Origin: Lachnotalea sp. AF33-28
GTDB lineage: Bacteria; Bacillota; Clostridia; Lachnospirales; Lachnospiraceae
DNA length: 64,000 nucleotides
Assembly (NCBI RefSeq): GCF_003477885.1
Contig: NZ_QUEE01000015.1
Location: forward strand, 62,001-126,000
Direction: 5' to 3'
The translations under genes were made by a program, and so were the position numbers. The notes beneath the pieces were generated by a model. It worked only from the letters and a program-made list of their open reading frames with translations. It did not search any database and was not told the origin of the DNA. The number at the start of each line of letters is the position of its first letter. Positions within the stretch are counted from its first letter, which is position 1. Positions 17,114-26,430 of this stretch are shown in pieces.

Positions 17114-18088
17114 ATGCCAGGATTCGTTACACACTACTTTTTCGGCTTAAGCTGTTACCGTCATATACCGTCAGAGGAGCTGAAGCACGCCATAAGAAGC
17201 AACCGCACCGCTTATCTTCTGGGCCTGCAGGGCCCCGACATCTTCTTTTATCATCTGCCTCTGCTCAGGCACCATAACCATAAAAATATTGGTTCTTACC
17301 TGCATGGGCACAGAACCCGCGAGTTTTTTTCAAGCGCCATCGGGCAGATAGGCAGCTACCATACGCTGGAAGAACGTGAAACCGCGCTGGCCTATCTATG
17401 CGGTTTCCTGTGCCATTACGCGCTGGACTCCCGCTGTCATCCCTATGTATATGCGCGCGCAGGCTACCGTGCAGGAAGCGGGGAGAACGCCAGCATTGCC
17501 GGACATGCCGATCTGGAAATGGTGATCGATGCCAAAATCCTGGATCATTATAAGCATATACCGCTGTCCCGCTTCAACGTTAAAAAAACGTTTCAGTTCG
17601 CTCCGCGGGAGCTTCTGACCGTAACCACTTTTTTAAGCCGCAGCCTATACGATACGCTCAAAGACCTTTTTGGCAAAAGCCGGTATTTCGTCACGCCCGC
17701 ATTCATCCGCTATATCCTGACCGAATCGCGCCTGATCATAGCCCTGCTGACGGATCCCAAGGCCAAACGCAAGCGGCTTGTAAGAGGCGTGGAACGCTTT
17801 GTGCTTCCCTATCCGCTGCTTTCTTCCAAATTTATCACAGATGTGGAAATTCCTATCAGGGACCCGCTCAATCTGTCTCACACAGCCTGGAGCAATCCTT
17901 GGGATACCGGCCAGGTTTCCTGCGCTTCGTTTACCGATGAGTACAGAAAGGCCATGCTGTTTGTGCATAAGCTTTTTACGGCCATTCCTTATGCACATAT
18001 CCTTAACCGGACGCTGACGGAGAAAGAAAAGGAGCAGTTTTTAGATCTGGTCGGAAATCTCTCCTATCACAGCGGGCTTTCTGTGTAA
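17114..18088 (+). CDS. Zinc-dependent phospholipase C-like protein
   Basis: A 324-residue protein of the zinc-dependent phospholipase C/S1-P1 nuclease-like group (DUF-type, cytoplasmic in Clostridia). Metal-ligand candidates are the early HYFFG histidine, CHYALDSRCHPYVY near residue 105, and GHADLEMVIDA near residue 138. No signal peptide is seen. ATG 17114 is 10 bases after GGAGG; an earlier TTG is too close to the ribosome site. The substrate is unknown. Confidence 0.75.
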   Translation: MPGFVTHYFFGLSCYRHIPSEELKHAIRSNRTAYLLGLQGPDIFFYHLPLLRHHNHKNIGSYLHGHRTREFFSSAIGQIGSYHTLEERETALAYLCGFLCHYALDSRCHPYVYARAGYRAGSGENASIAGHADLEMVIDAKILDHYKHIPLSRFNVKKTFQFAPRELLTVTTFLSRSLYDTLKDLFGKSRYFVTPAFIRYILTESRLIIALLTDPKAKRKRLVRGVERFVLPYPLLSSKFITDVEIPIRDPLNLSHTAWSNPWDTGQVSCASFTDEYRKAMLFVHKLFTAIPYAHILNRTLTEKEKEQFLDLVGNLSYHSGLSV

Positions 18089-18156
18089 TATTTTTTGATA
18101 TACTGACATTCTTTCATATACTGACCATTTTCATCTACCGACCATGAGGCTATAAA

Positions 18157-18290
18157 TAAGAATCCCGCTCGCGGGATTCTCCGCCTGCGGCGGGTCGCTT
18201 CAGCGACATCATTCCATTCCGCCGCAGTGCGTTCCTGCCCGGAGGGCTTTTTTATTACATAGGAGAGTTCAGGGAACTTTCCTATGTAAA
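18157..18290. repeat. Dispersed multi-hairpin repeat, copy 4
   Basis: The fullest copy: GAATCCCGCTCGCGGGATTC, CCGCCTGCGGCGGG, GTCGCTTCAGCGAC, CCGCCGCAGTGCG, then a GCCCGGAGGGC-T6 hairpin and a terminal TTACATAGGA/TCCTATGTAA hairpin. It lies between the convergent phospholipase-like and M42 peptidase genes and could terminate both. Confidence 0.85.
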
Positions 18291-18331
18291 AACGGAGTCA
18301 AAGCAGCTCCATTATTTCACAGCCCCACGGT

Positions 18332-19375
18332 TCATTCAATGCCTATATATCCCTTCAAAAGTCTAAGTGTCTGCAGCAGCCCTTTCTCATGCGTCCGCTC
18401 CATGCTGTGCGAAGCGTGTACACCCTGTCCGATCAGCGCCCCTCTTATATTGTTGCCTGCGCTTAACGCGGCCGATACATCAGAACCATAATGCGGGAAT
18501 ATATCCACCGCATAACCGATTTCCTTTTCCTTCGCAATTTCAATCAGACGTCCGGTCATCTCATAGTCATAAGGGCCGGATGAATCCATCGCGCAGATGG
18601 ATACCCTGTATTCATCGCCTGAAAGGTCCTCTCCCAGCGCCCCCATATCCACCGCAAGGAATTCGGTGATCTCCTGGGGGATATAGCTTGCCCCATGTCC
18701 GATTTCCTCATAATTGCTTATAAGGATGCGCAGACACTGTTCCGGCCGATTTCCTGAATCCGCGACTGCTTTAAGAAGTCCCATGAGCACGGCCACGGAT
18801 GCCTTGTCATCCAGATGCCTGGACTTTATGAAGCCGCTTTGCGTATGTACGAAGCAGGGGTCCAGGCTGATAAAATCTCCCGGAGCAATGCCCAGCGCTT
18901 CTGTTTCTTCCTTGCTCTTTACCTCTTCATCTATGCGCACCGCCATATTGGAAGCTTTGCGCTCCAGTTTCCTGGCATCGTCATAGGTGTGGACGGAAGG
19001 CTGAACGGTCAGTATGGTGCCGGTATAAACTCTGCCGCAGCGGGTATGTATCTTGCAGTAGCTTCCCTCCACGGTTTCCATCATATAACCTCCGATGGGC
19101 TCCATCCTAAGGCTGCCGTCGCTGTTTATCGAACGCACCATTGCTCCGAGGGTGTCCACATGGGCGGACAGCCCCAGCACCTCTTCCGTTTTTCCCTGCA
19201 CCGAGACAATCACCCCGCCCTTGCGGTTGCGCGCCGTCTCAAATCCCATTCTGCGAGCTTCCGACTCCACAAATCCCAGCACCTCTGCGGTATAGCCGGA
19301 CGGGCTGGGTGTGTTCACCAGCTTCTCCAGCACATCCACCACATATTTCAGTTCTTCTGTCAGTTCTTCTGCCAT
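18332..19375 (-). CDS. M42-family metallo-aminopeptidase/endoglucanase-like
   Basis: A 347-residue dinuclear zinc aminopeptidase of the M42 clan. Ligands and catalytic residues are visible: SAHVDTLG (His, Asp), HLDDKAS (bridging Asp), NYEEIGHG (catalytic Glu pair), AVDMG, and a late HASHSMERTH. ATG 19375 has AGGGG with 7-base spacing. The alternative ATG 19390 overlaps the apbE stop but has only a weak ribosome site. The gene is probably co-transcribed with apbE. Confidence 0.9.
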   Translation of the reverse strand: MAEELTEELKYVVDVLEKLVNTPSPSGYTAEVLGFVESEARRMGFETARNRKGGVIVSVQGKTEEVLGLSAHVDTLGAMVRSINSDGSLRMEPIGGYMMETVEGSYCKIHTRCGRVYTGTILTVQPSVHTYDDARKLERKASNMAVRIDEEVKSKEETEALGIAPGDFISLDPCFVHTQSGFIKSRHLDDKASVAVLMGLLKAVADSGNRPEQCLRILISNYEEIGHGASYIPQEITEFLAVDMGALGEDLSGDEYRVSICAMDSSGPYDYEMTGRLIEIAKEKEIGYAVDIFPHYGSDVSAALSAGNNIRGALIGQGVHASHSMERTHEKGLLQTLRLLKGYIGIE

Positions 19376-19386
19376 TTCTTTTCCCC

Positions 19387-20394
19387 TCATTTCCCGCTGT
19401 TAGGCGTTTCTGTTATTTTTATCCGGCCTTTAAGTCCCTCCGTATAATGCAGCTCATAGTCCTTTGTAATGAATATACCCCCGTACACACCGTCCAGATT
19501 TTCAAGCAGTTCCATGCCCTTTTCCATTCCCAGGGCAAAGCAGGCGGTGGACAGCGCGTCCCCGTCCGTAGAATCCTTTGTGAATACCGTAACAGCTACC
19601 AGCCCGTTATCAAAGGGCATGCCGGTTTTAGGATCCAATATATGATGATACTGTTTATTATCCACAGTGATATATCTCTCATATATGCCCGAGGATACGA
19701 CGGACAGATCTGTAATTTCGGCTACCGCAGTGATCTCTTGATACCCCGCGTACGGCTTCTGTATCCCAATCTGAAATGGCTTGCCGTCAGGCCTGCTGCC
19801 CACGCAGAGCACATTGCCCCCCAGATTGATCACCGCGCTCTTCACCCCGTTTGCCAGCAGATACTCTTTGAGCCGGTCCGCAATATAGCCTTTGGCGATC
19901 GCACCCAGCTCAATTCCCATCCCCGCCTGATCAAATGTCACGCGGCATCCGTCCACATGAACACCCCGGTAATCCACCAGGGGTAGGGCTTTCTCCAGAT
20001 CCTCCCTGTCCGGGAGGCTCGGTGTTTCCGCAGTGAAATCCCATAGCCTGGACACCGGTTCAATAGCGATGTCAAATGCTCCCTCCGATAAATCGCCGTA
20101 ATAAAGCCCCCGGCGTATCAGCCCTGCAGTTTCCTCCGATACCAAATCCGTTTCACCGCTGTTGAGGCGGGAGATCTCGCTCGTATCAACGGTCCTGCTA
20201 AGCAGCTGCTCGTAACGGTCACATACCTCCATGCAGCCGTCCAGAAGCGATTCATCCTGTGAATCATATATGGTGACCTGAACTACCGTGTTGAGTTTCA
20301 ACGCTGTTTTCCGTATAGGTTCGCCGCTTTTACCGCAGCCGGCCGAGGTCAGTGATAACAGCATGAGAACTGATACGAGTAAAAGTTTTTTCAT
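19387..20394 (-). CDS. apbE: FAD:protein FMN transferase (ApbE), lipoprotein
   Basis: A 335-residue enzyme that attaches FMN covalently to flavoproteins such as Rnf/Nqr subunits. It has a lipoprotein signal peptide with lipobox TSAGC near residue 20, so it acts outside the membrane. Family motifs are IELGAIAKGYIADR (FAD/metal site), NLGGNVLCVG and the C-terminal DGDALSTACFALG. The ATG shares a base with the stop of a short upstream frame (TGATG), which suggests coupling. A promoter lies 60-90 bases upstream. Confidence 0.93.
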   Translation of the reverse strand: MKKLLLVSVLMLLSLTSAGCGKSGEPIRKTALKLNTVVQVTIYDSQDESLLDGCMEVCDRYEQLLSRTVDTSEISRLNSGETDLVSEETAGLIRRGLYYGDLSEGAFDIAIEPVSRLWDFTAETPSLPDREDLEKALPLVDYRGVHVDGCRVTFDQAGMGIELGAIAKGYIADRLKEYLLANGVKSAVINLGGNVLCVGSRPDGKPFQIGIQKPYAGYQEITAVAEITDLSVVSSGIYERYITVDNKQYHHILDPKTGMPFDNGLVAVTVFTKDSTDGDALSTACFALGMEKGMELLENLDGVYGGIFITKDYELHYTEGLKGRIKITETPNSGK

Positions 20395-20552
20395 CAATGT
20401 CTCCGTTTCGTATTGAATCCTTTCATGTTTGTCCCTCTTTCCGTTCGATCCTCTCTATTGTAGAAAAATCGTTTCTGCCTGTCAATACATTGGGTAACAG
20501 GAAGTCTGGAAATTTCCGCACCGATGGTCTTAGTATTTCGCGCTGAACTCAT
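20394..20552 (-). CDS. Possible short leader reading frame of apbE
   Basis: A 52-residue frame with a strong ribosome site (AAAGGAGGG) 7 bases before ATG 20552, ending in TGATG overlap with apbE. Inside it lies a near-consensus promoter. A 10-residue sub-frame (MKGFNTKRRH, from 20426) has its own AGAGGG site. The peptide is basic and matches nothing I know. It may be a leader peptide, or the frame may be fortuitous. Confidence 0.3.
   Translation of the reverse strand: MSSARNTKTIGAEISRLPVTQCIDRQKRFFYNREDRTERGTNMKGFNTKRRH
20457..20485 (-). promoter_or_regulatory. Near-consensus promoter of apbE operon
   Basis: On the minus strand, TTGACA (20485-20480) and TACAAT (20462-20457) are spaced by exactly 17 bases. 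This is one of the best sigma-A promoters in the window. Confidence 0.75.
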
Positions 20553-20707
20553 CATATTCCCTCCTTTCGTCATTTTATACATAATATACAATGCAATTTG
20601 TGTATTATTTTTTATTATTGTGAATTAAAAGTCAATCTCATCGGCAATATTGTTGGCAAACCTGTTTTTCTTTCGTTAAAATGCCCAATGATTATTGTGC
20701 ATTTTGG

Positions 20708-20716
20708 TGGTATAAT
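20708..20716 (+). promoter_or_regulatory. Extended -10 promoter of the APH-like kinase gene
   Basis: TGGTATAAT fits the TGN-TATAAT extended -10 form; no good -35 is visible. It is about 110 bases before the start at 20824. Nothing else is seen in 20553-20823. Confidence 0.45.
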
Positions 20717-20823
20717 TCAGTCATAGTAATCGAAAACATATAAAACCTGTGAGAGCGCACGAAACCGCAGTTCACAGGATGAAACGGATGCCGCCATGTG
20801 CAGGCACAGAAATGGAGAATATC

Positions 20824-21570
20824 ATGGGAGAAAGAAAATTAATATCAGCAGGACAGCACGAAGTATACAAAGTTGACGACACCGCAGTCAAGGTATTCGC
20901 GAAAGATTTCCCAAAAGCCGAAGTTTTAAACGAAGCGCTCAACACAGCCAGAGTGGAGGACCTGGGACTTCATATTCCCAGAATCCTGGCAGTTTCGGTA
21001 GTGGAAGACGGGCGCTGGGCCATCACCAAGGAGTTTGTAAACGGCAAAACGCTGCACCAGCTGATGCAGGAAAATCCGGATAAAATTGATGAGTATCTGG
21101 ATAAAATGGTGGACCTTCATCTGGAAGTGCATTCCAAGAGATGCCCTCTGCTCAACAAATTAAAAGAAAAAATGGTGCGCCAGATCCAGAGCCTGGATTC
21201 CATCAACGAAATCACCAGATATGATCTGCTGACCCGTCTGGACGGCATGCCGAAGCATAACAAGCTGTGCCATGGAGACTTCAGCCCCCACAATATCATA
21301 GTGGACGGGGATGACTGGTATATCATCGACTGGGTACACGCAACTCAGGGCAACGCCAGCGCCGATGTGGCGAGAACTTACCTGCTGCTGGCCCTGGAAG
21401 ACCTGGATATGGCATACAAATATCTGAATCTGTTCTGTGAAAAGACCAATACCCCCAAGGGATATGTACAGGGATGGCTCCCGCTGGTTGCCGCGGCTCA
21501 GATGACCAAGAACCGTCCTGAGGAAAGAGAATTACTGCAGACATGGATCAATGTCTGCGACTACGAATAA
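20824..21570 (+). CDS. Aminoglycoside phosphotransferase-like (APH/ChoK fold) kinase
   Basis: A 248-residue small-molecule kinase. The catalytic loop CHGDFSPHNII (near residues 150-160) and metal-binding IIDWVHAT (near 168-175) are intact. The N-lobe is short (VYKVDDTAVKVFAK with its lysine). It resembles TIGR02172-type proteins; the substrate is unknown and resistance should not be assumed. ATG 20824 follows GGAGA with good spacing; upstream ATGs lack a site. Confidence 0.8.
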   Translation: MGERKLISAGQHEVYKVDDTAVKVFAKDFPKAEVLNEALNTARVEDLGLHIPRILAVSVVEDGRWAITKEFVNGKTLHQLMQENPDKIDEYLDKMVDLHLEVHSKRCPLLNKLKEKMVRQIQSLDSINEITRYDLLTRLDGMPKHNKLCHGDFSPHNIIVDGDDWYIIDWVHATQGNASADVARTYLLLALEDLDMAYKYLNLFCEKTNTPKGYVQGWLPLVAAAQMTKNRPEERELLQTWINVCDYE

Positions 21571-21590
21571 AGAGAATCCCGTCCGCAAAT

Positions 21591-21651
21591 AAGCTCACAG
21601 GGGGCCAATAGGAAATTACGGAGGAATTTCCTATTGGCCCCCTGTGAGCTT
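21591..21651. terminator. Perfect 27-base-arm hairpin, bidirectional terminator
   Basis: Bases 21591-21617 and 21625-21651 are perfect reverse complements, with a 7-base loop ACGGAGG. It lies between convergent genes. It is preceded by AGAGAATCCCGTCCGC (21571-21586), a fragment of the dispersed repeat. Confidence 0.8.
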
Positions 21652-21681
21652 TCACTCTGCTGCTCTGTCTGTCTCATCTTT

Positions 21682-22692
21682 CTATCTCTGTATTTCAAAG
21701 GTATTGTTCATCAGTCTCATGATGCTTTCCTTGTCCGTAATGTTGGTATCTCCGTGTATGGAATGCTTCATAACAGAAGACGCCACGGCGAAATTTACGG
21801 CTTCCGCTCCTTCCATATCCTCCATGAGTGCAAATATCATGCCGCTGGAAAAGGCGTCGCCGCCTCCCACACGGTCCAGGATATTAAAGCGCATGAGATT
21901 GCTCTCATATGTTTTTCCATCTTTATAAAGATAAGCCATGAGAGAATTCTCATTGCTGGAATGCACGAACCTCACATGGCGGCCGATGGCCTTGAAATGG
22001 AACCGTTCGTCCAGAGCCTTGAATACCCGGTCCATATCCTCATATCCCGGCTGCATGGACAGGCCGTCCTTGACATCCCCGCCCTCCTTATTATACAGAT
22101 GCAGGGGTTCAATTCCGATTAGTACATCCACATACGGCATATAGGTGCTAAGAACATCCCTCGCTTCGTCAAACTTCCAAAGCTTGGAACGGAAATTCAG
22201 ATCAAAGCTGACGGTCATTCCCAGCTTTTTCGCCGCCTTTAATGCTTTCTCCATCAGAACCCTGCAGTTTAAGGACAGCGCGGGAGTTATCCCGCTAAGA
22301 TGCAGCCAGTCATACCCTCTAAGCACCGCTTCCATATCCGTATCCGCATAGTCGTATTCCGCAAAGGCCGAATACCTCCGGTCATAAATCACCTGGGAGG
22401 CGCGCACGGAGATGCCTTCCTCAAGAAAATACAGCCCCAGACGCTCTCCCGAAAAAAGGATCGGCGAGGTATGCACGTCATTGGCCTTTAAATAACGGAT
22501 ACAGGATTTACCGATATCATTGTCCGGCACCACAGAGAATACGGTGCTGTCCACGCCCAGATTCGCCAGGGATACCGCAACATTTGCCTCAGCACCGCCG
22601 TAATTTAGTACAAAAGAATTGGTCGTACGTATCTTTTCGTAATTCGGCGGAGATAACCGCATCAGAAGTTCACCTATCGTTATGAATTTCAT
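21682..22692 (-). CDS. PfkB-family sugar kinase, probable 2-dehydro-3-deoxygluconokinase
   Basis: A 336-residue ribokinase-fold enzyme. The N-terminal FITIGELLMRLSP and NYGGAEANVAVSLANLG are typical, and RVGGGDAFSSGM holds the anion hole and catalytic Asp. Overall similarity of the opening and internal motifs suggests KdgK, which phosphorylates KDG in uronate and pectin breakdown. ATG 22692 has GGAGGAG; ATG 22704 is less likely. A pectin locus lies 9 kb away. Confidence 0.8.
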   Translation of the reverse strand: MKFITIGELLMRLSPPNYEKIRTTNSFVLNYGGAEANVAVSLANLGVDSTVFSVVPDNDIGKSCIRYLKANDVHTSPILFSGERLGLYFLEEGISVRASQVIYDRRYSAFAEYDYADTDMEAVLRGYDWLHLSGITPALSLNCRVLMEKALKAAKKLGMTVSFDLNFRSKLWKFDEARDVLSTYMPYVDVLIGIEPLHLYNKEGGDVKDGLSMQPGYEDMDRVFKALDERFHFKAIGRHVRFVHSSNENSLMAYLYKDGKTYESNLMRFNILDRVGGGDAFSSGMIFALMEDMEGAEAVNFAVASSVMKHSIHGDTNITDKESIMRLMNNTFEIQR

Positions 22693-22921
22693 AGTCTCCT
22701 CCATTCCCGCTTTATTATCTTCAGCATAAACTATTTCATTCTAAAATGCAATCGGATATCTTCCGGCGCTGCCGCACATACTAAACCAGAGTTACCATTT
22801 ACGGCTGCCAATAAAGCAGCGCATGGCAGCTATGAACAGCATATCCTGAAAGTAATGTATGGGCAGCTGCTTCTGCCGCTGCATAACAGGCTAACAGAAA
22901 CGGAAAGGCAGGTACAATAAC

Positions 22922-23917
22922 ATGAAAATTGCATTTTACGGAACAAAACCTTATGACAGGCTCTGGTTTGAACCATTGAGCCGTGAATACGGGCACAGGA
23001 TAAAGTTTATTGAAGGGCTTCTTAACGAGGATACGATTACGCTGGCCAACGGATATGATGCGGTATGCGTGTTTGTCAATGACAAGGTGGACAAACCGCT
23101 CATCGACACTTTATGCCAAATGGGGATAAAAGCAATCCTTCTAAGATCGGCGGGCTATAACCATGTGGACATAAAGGCCGCCCGGGGGAGGATACACATC
23201 CTCAGAGTGCCGAGTTACTCGCCGGAGGCCGTAGCGGAGTTTGCCATGGCGCTGCTTCTGACTGTCAACCGCAAAACGCATCGCGCTTATGCGAGAACCA
23301 GGGACTTTAATATGACAATACAGGGCCTGATGGGAAGCGACATTTACGGAAAGACAGCCGGCGTGATCGGCACCGGAAAGATCGGCAGGGCCATGATCCG
23401 GATTCTTTCCGGATTCGGAGTCAGCATACTGGCGTACGATCCGTATCCGGATCATACGCTGGATGTGGATTATGTCTCTCTGGAAGAACTGATGCAGAAA
23501 AGCGATATCATATCCCTGCACTGCCCTCTAACAAAGGATACACATTATATCGTCAACCCGGATACCATCGCGCTGATGAAAAAAGGCGTATATCTGATCA
23601 ATACTTCCAGAGGCGCTCTGATAGATTCGGCGGCGCTGCTGGACGCTCTGCGGGACGGCGACCGTTTTGCCGGAGTCGGCCTGGACGTCTACGAAGAGGA
23701 GGACGGCATCTTTTATGAGGATAATTCCAACGAGATCGTGACCGATGACATCCTCGCCAGGCTGATTTCATTCCCCAATGTGCTGATCACCTCACATCAG
23801 GGATTTTTTACAAAAGAGGCCATGGAAGCCATCGCACGTGTGACTCTCGATAACGCTTCCGCCCTGGAAAAGGGTGAAATCCTGGCAAACGAAGTGGTGT
23901 ACGGATTTGATGCTTGA
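22922..23917 (+). CDS. D-2-hydroxyacid dehydrogenase (D-lactate dehydrogenase type)
   Basis: A 331-residue NAD-dependent dehydrogenase. It has the Rossmann motif GVIGTGKIGRAMIRI near residue 145, catalytic Arg in INTSRGALID, Glu in GLDVYEEEDGIFYED, and His in TSHQGFFTKEA. The last two are typical of D-lactate dehydrogenases that reduce pyruvate. AAGGCAGG precedes the ATG. It ends 62 bases before the hydratase gene. Confidence 0.9.
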   Translation: MKIAFYGTKPYDRLWFEPLSREYGHRIKFIEGLLNEDTITLANGYDAVCVFVNDKVDKPLIDTLCQMGIKAILLRSAGYNHVDIKAARGRIHILRVPSYSPEAVAEFAMALLLTVNRKTHRAYARTRDFNMTIQGLMGSDIYGKTAGVIGTGKIGRAMIRILSGFGVSILAYDPYPDHTLDVDYVSLEELMQKSDIISLHCPLTKDTHYIVNPDTIALMKKGVYLINTSRGALIDSAALLDALRDGDRFAGVGLDVYEEEDGIFYEDNSNEIVTDDILARLISFPNVLITSHQGFFTKEAMEAIARVTLDNASALEKGEILANEVVYGFDA

Positions 23918-23979
23918 CTTTTCCCCCTGTTATCGTTGATAATATATGGTATTCTATTAATATACAGGAGGGAAAAGCA

Positions 23980-26268
23980 ATGATTCAACTTTTTGATAAC
24001 GGTGCCTATCTGTTAAATGGGACCGAATTGATTGAAGATAACGCTGAAGCCGGCGCCGTCTTAAAATCCAGGCTCGGCGGCAATGTTCCCGATAAGAGTG
24101 AAGCTGCCAAAGCTACCATGGCCTATTCGATTCTGAAAAATCACAACACGACCGGCAGTATGGAAAAGCTTCGCATCAAATTTGACTGTCTGACTTCCCA
24201 TGATATCACCTTTGTAGGAATTATTCAGACCGCAAGGGCCAGCGGACTGGAGAAGTTTCCGGTTCCTTATGTGCTTACCAACTGCCACAACAGCCTCTGC
24301 GCGGTGGGCGGAACGATAAACGAGGATGACCATATGTTCGGTTTATCCTGTGCTAAAAAGTACGGCGGAGTCTACGTTCCGCCCCACCAGGCCGTTATCC
24401 ATCAGTATGCCCGCGAAATGCTGGCGGGATGCGGCAAAATGGTCCTGGGCTCCGACAGCCACACCCGCTACGGCGCCCTGGGCACCATGGCGATCGGCGA
24501 GGGCGGCCCGGAGCTGGTAAAGCAGCTGCTGGAAAAGACCTATGACATCAACATGCCGAAGGTTGTGGGCGTATATATGACCGGGAAACCGCAGCCCGGC
24601 GTTGGGCCCCAGGATATCGCGCTGGCTATTATCGGGGCCGTTTTTGAAAACGGATACGTCAACAATAAGGTGATGGAATTTGTGGGCCCGGGAATTTCCA
24701 ATCTCACAATGGATTACCGCATCGGCATCGATGTGATGACGACCGAGACCACCTGCCTCTCCTCTATCTGGCGTACCGACAGCCAGGTAAAGGATTATCT
24801 TGAACTGCACGGCCGGGCGGAAGAATACGCAGAACTTAATCCGAAAGCCACAGCTTACTATGACGGCATGATCGTTGTGGACCTAAGCGAGGTAAAACCC
24901 ATGATTGCGATGCCGTTCCATCCCAGCAATACATACACCATTGAGGATGTTAACCGCAATCTGAAGGATGTGCTGGCAGATGTGGAGCAAAGAGCCCGTG
25001 TAAGCCTCGGAAGCAAGGTGAACTTTCATCTTCAGGATAAGATAAAGGACGGAAGGCTCTATGTGGATCAGGGAGTCATAGCAGGCTGCGCAGGCGGCGG
25101 TTTTGAAAATATATGCGATGCCGCAGATATCTTAAACGGTTACAGCATCGGATCCGACGAATTTTCACTAAGCGTTTATCCGGCCAGCCAGCCGATCTTT
25201 ATGGAACTGGTGAAAAACGGCACAATCGCTAAACTGATGGAGACGGGCGCCACCGTAAGGACAGCCTTCTGCGGCCCCTGCTTCGGCGCAGGCGATGTGC
25301 CCGCAAACAACGGCTTCAGCATCCGTCATTCCACCAGAAACTTCCCGAACAGAGAAGGCTCCAAGGTTACCAACGGCCAGATTGCTTCCGTAGCGCTGAT
25401 GGATGCCCGTTCCATCGCAGCTACCGCCAGAAATAAAGGATATCTGACCGCCGCTACCGATATCGATGCCAATTACGGCAAACCGCGCTATTTCTTTGAC
25501 AAAACCATCTATGAGAACCGTGTATACAACGGTATCGGCAAGGCAGACCCCAGCGTGCCGATCAAGTTTGGCCCGAACATTACGGACTGGCCAGGCATGG
25601 TTCCCCTGACAGAAGACCTGCTGCTGCGTGTGGTATCTGTAATCCATGATCCGGTAACCACTACGGACGAACTGATTCCTTCCGGAGAGACTTCTTCCTA
25701 CCGTTCCAATCCGCTCGGTCTGGCAGAGTTCACGCTTTCCAGAAAGGACCCGGAATATGTAGGACGCGCGAAGGAAGTCCGCGCAGCTGAAGAAATCCGA
25801 CGCACCGATGCATGTCCGATGAAAGAGAGCGAAGCCATCGGAAACGCATTCCGCAAGGTGAAAGAGTACTATCCGGATCTGAAGGCAAGAGCCACAGGCA
25901 TCGGCAGCACCATCTATGCTGTAAAGCCGGGTGACGGCTCTGCAAGAGAGCAGGCTGCCTCCTGTCAGAAGGTGCTGGGCGGCTGGGCGAACATCGCAAG
26001 GGAATACGCCACCAAACGCTACCGCTCCAATCTGATTAACTGGGGCATGCTTCCCTTCCTCTATGACAGAGAAGAGCTTCCGTTTGACAATCTTGATTTT
26101 ATATTTATTCCCGGAATCCGCACCGCAGTTGAGACTAAGCAGACCGTAATAAAAGCTTACGCGGTGAAGGATACGCTGGTTGAGTTTGATCTTAGACTGG
26201 GTGAACTGACCGATGATGAGAGGAAAATCATCCTGTCAGGCTGTCTGATCAACTTCTACCGCGGATAA
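23980..26268 (+). CDS. Aconitase-family hydratase (YbhJ-like)
   Basis: A 762-residue protein of the aconitase superfamily. Iron-sulfur and active-site elements include TNCHNSLCAVGG, GSDSHTRYGALGTMAIGEGG and AFCGPCFGAGDVPANNG. The size fits the YbhJ-type hydratase group, not AcnA/B or isopropylmalate isomerase. The substrate is unknown. ATG 23980 has AGGAGGG at the right distance. A promoter may lie in the 62-base gap (TTGATA with TAATAT). Confidence 0.85.
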   Translation: MIQLFDNGAYLLNGTELIEDNAEAGAVLKSRLGGNVPDKSEAAKATMAYSILKNHNTTGSMEKLRIKFDCLTSHDITFVGIIQTARASGLEKFPVPYVLTNCHNSLCAVGGTINEDDHMFGLSCAKKYGGVYVPPHQAVIHQYAREMLAGCGKMVLGSDSHTRYGALGTMAIGEGGPELVKQLLEKTYDINMPKVVGVYMTGKPQPGVGPQDIALAIIGAVFENGYVNNKVMEFVGPGISNLTMDYRIGIDVMTTETTCLSSIWRTDSQVKDYLELHGRAEEYAELNPKATAYYDGMIVVDLSEVKPMIAMPFHPSNTYTIEDVNRNLKDVLADVEQRARVSLGSKVNFHLQDKIKDGRLYVDQGVIAGCAGGGFENICDAADILNGYSIGSDEFSLSVYPASQPIFMELVKNGTIAKLMETGATVRTAFCGPCFGAGDVPANNGFSIRHSTRNFPNREGSKVTNGQIASVALMDARSIAATARNKGYLTAATDIDANYGKPRYFFDKTIYENRVYNGIGKADPSVPIKFGPNITDWPGMVPLTEDLLLRVVSVIHDPVTTTDELIPSGETSSYRSNPLGLAEFTLSRKDPEYVGRAKEVRAAEEIRRTDACPMKESEAIGNAFRKVKEYYPDLKARATGIGSTIYAVKPGDGSAREQAASCQKVLGGWANIAREYATKRYRSNLINWGMLPFLYDREELPFDNLDFIFIPGIRTAVETKQTVIKAYAVKDTLVEFDLRLGELTDDERKIILSGCLINFYRG

Positions 26269-26285
26269 ATTCAGCAGATAACAGA

Positions 26286-26331
26286 TGCCGCAGCGCAGGT
26301 GACCGGACTCGCCTGCGCTGCGGCAATTTTT
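26286..26331 (+). terminator. Rho-independent terminator of the hydratase gene
   Basis: GC-rich arms 26286-26300 and 26311-26325 form about 15 base pairs, followed by TTTTTA. It lies 18 bases after the stop codon. Confidence 0.85.
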
Positions 26332-26430
26332 AGCTGTGATCACTCCGTCTGATGATAAATACAGGATTTCATATTCCATCACAGCTTTGCGGCCCAGCTC
26401 TATTGCCCGATCTTTCCGTTTTACAGTATT

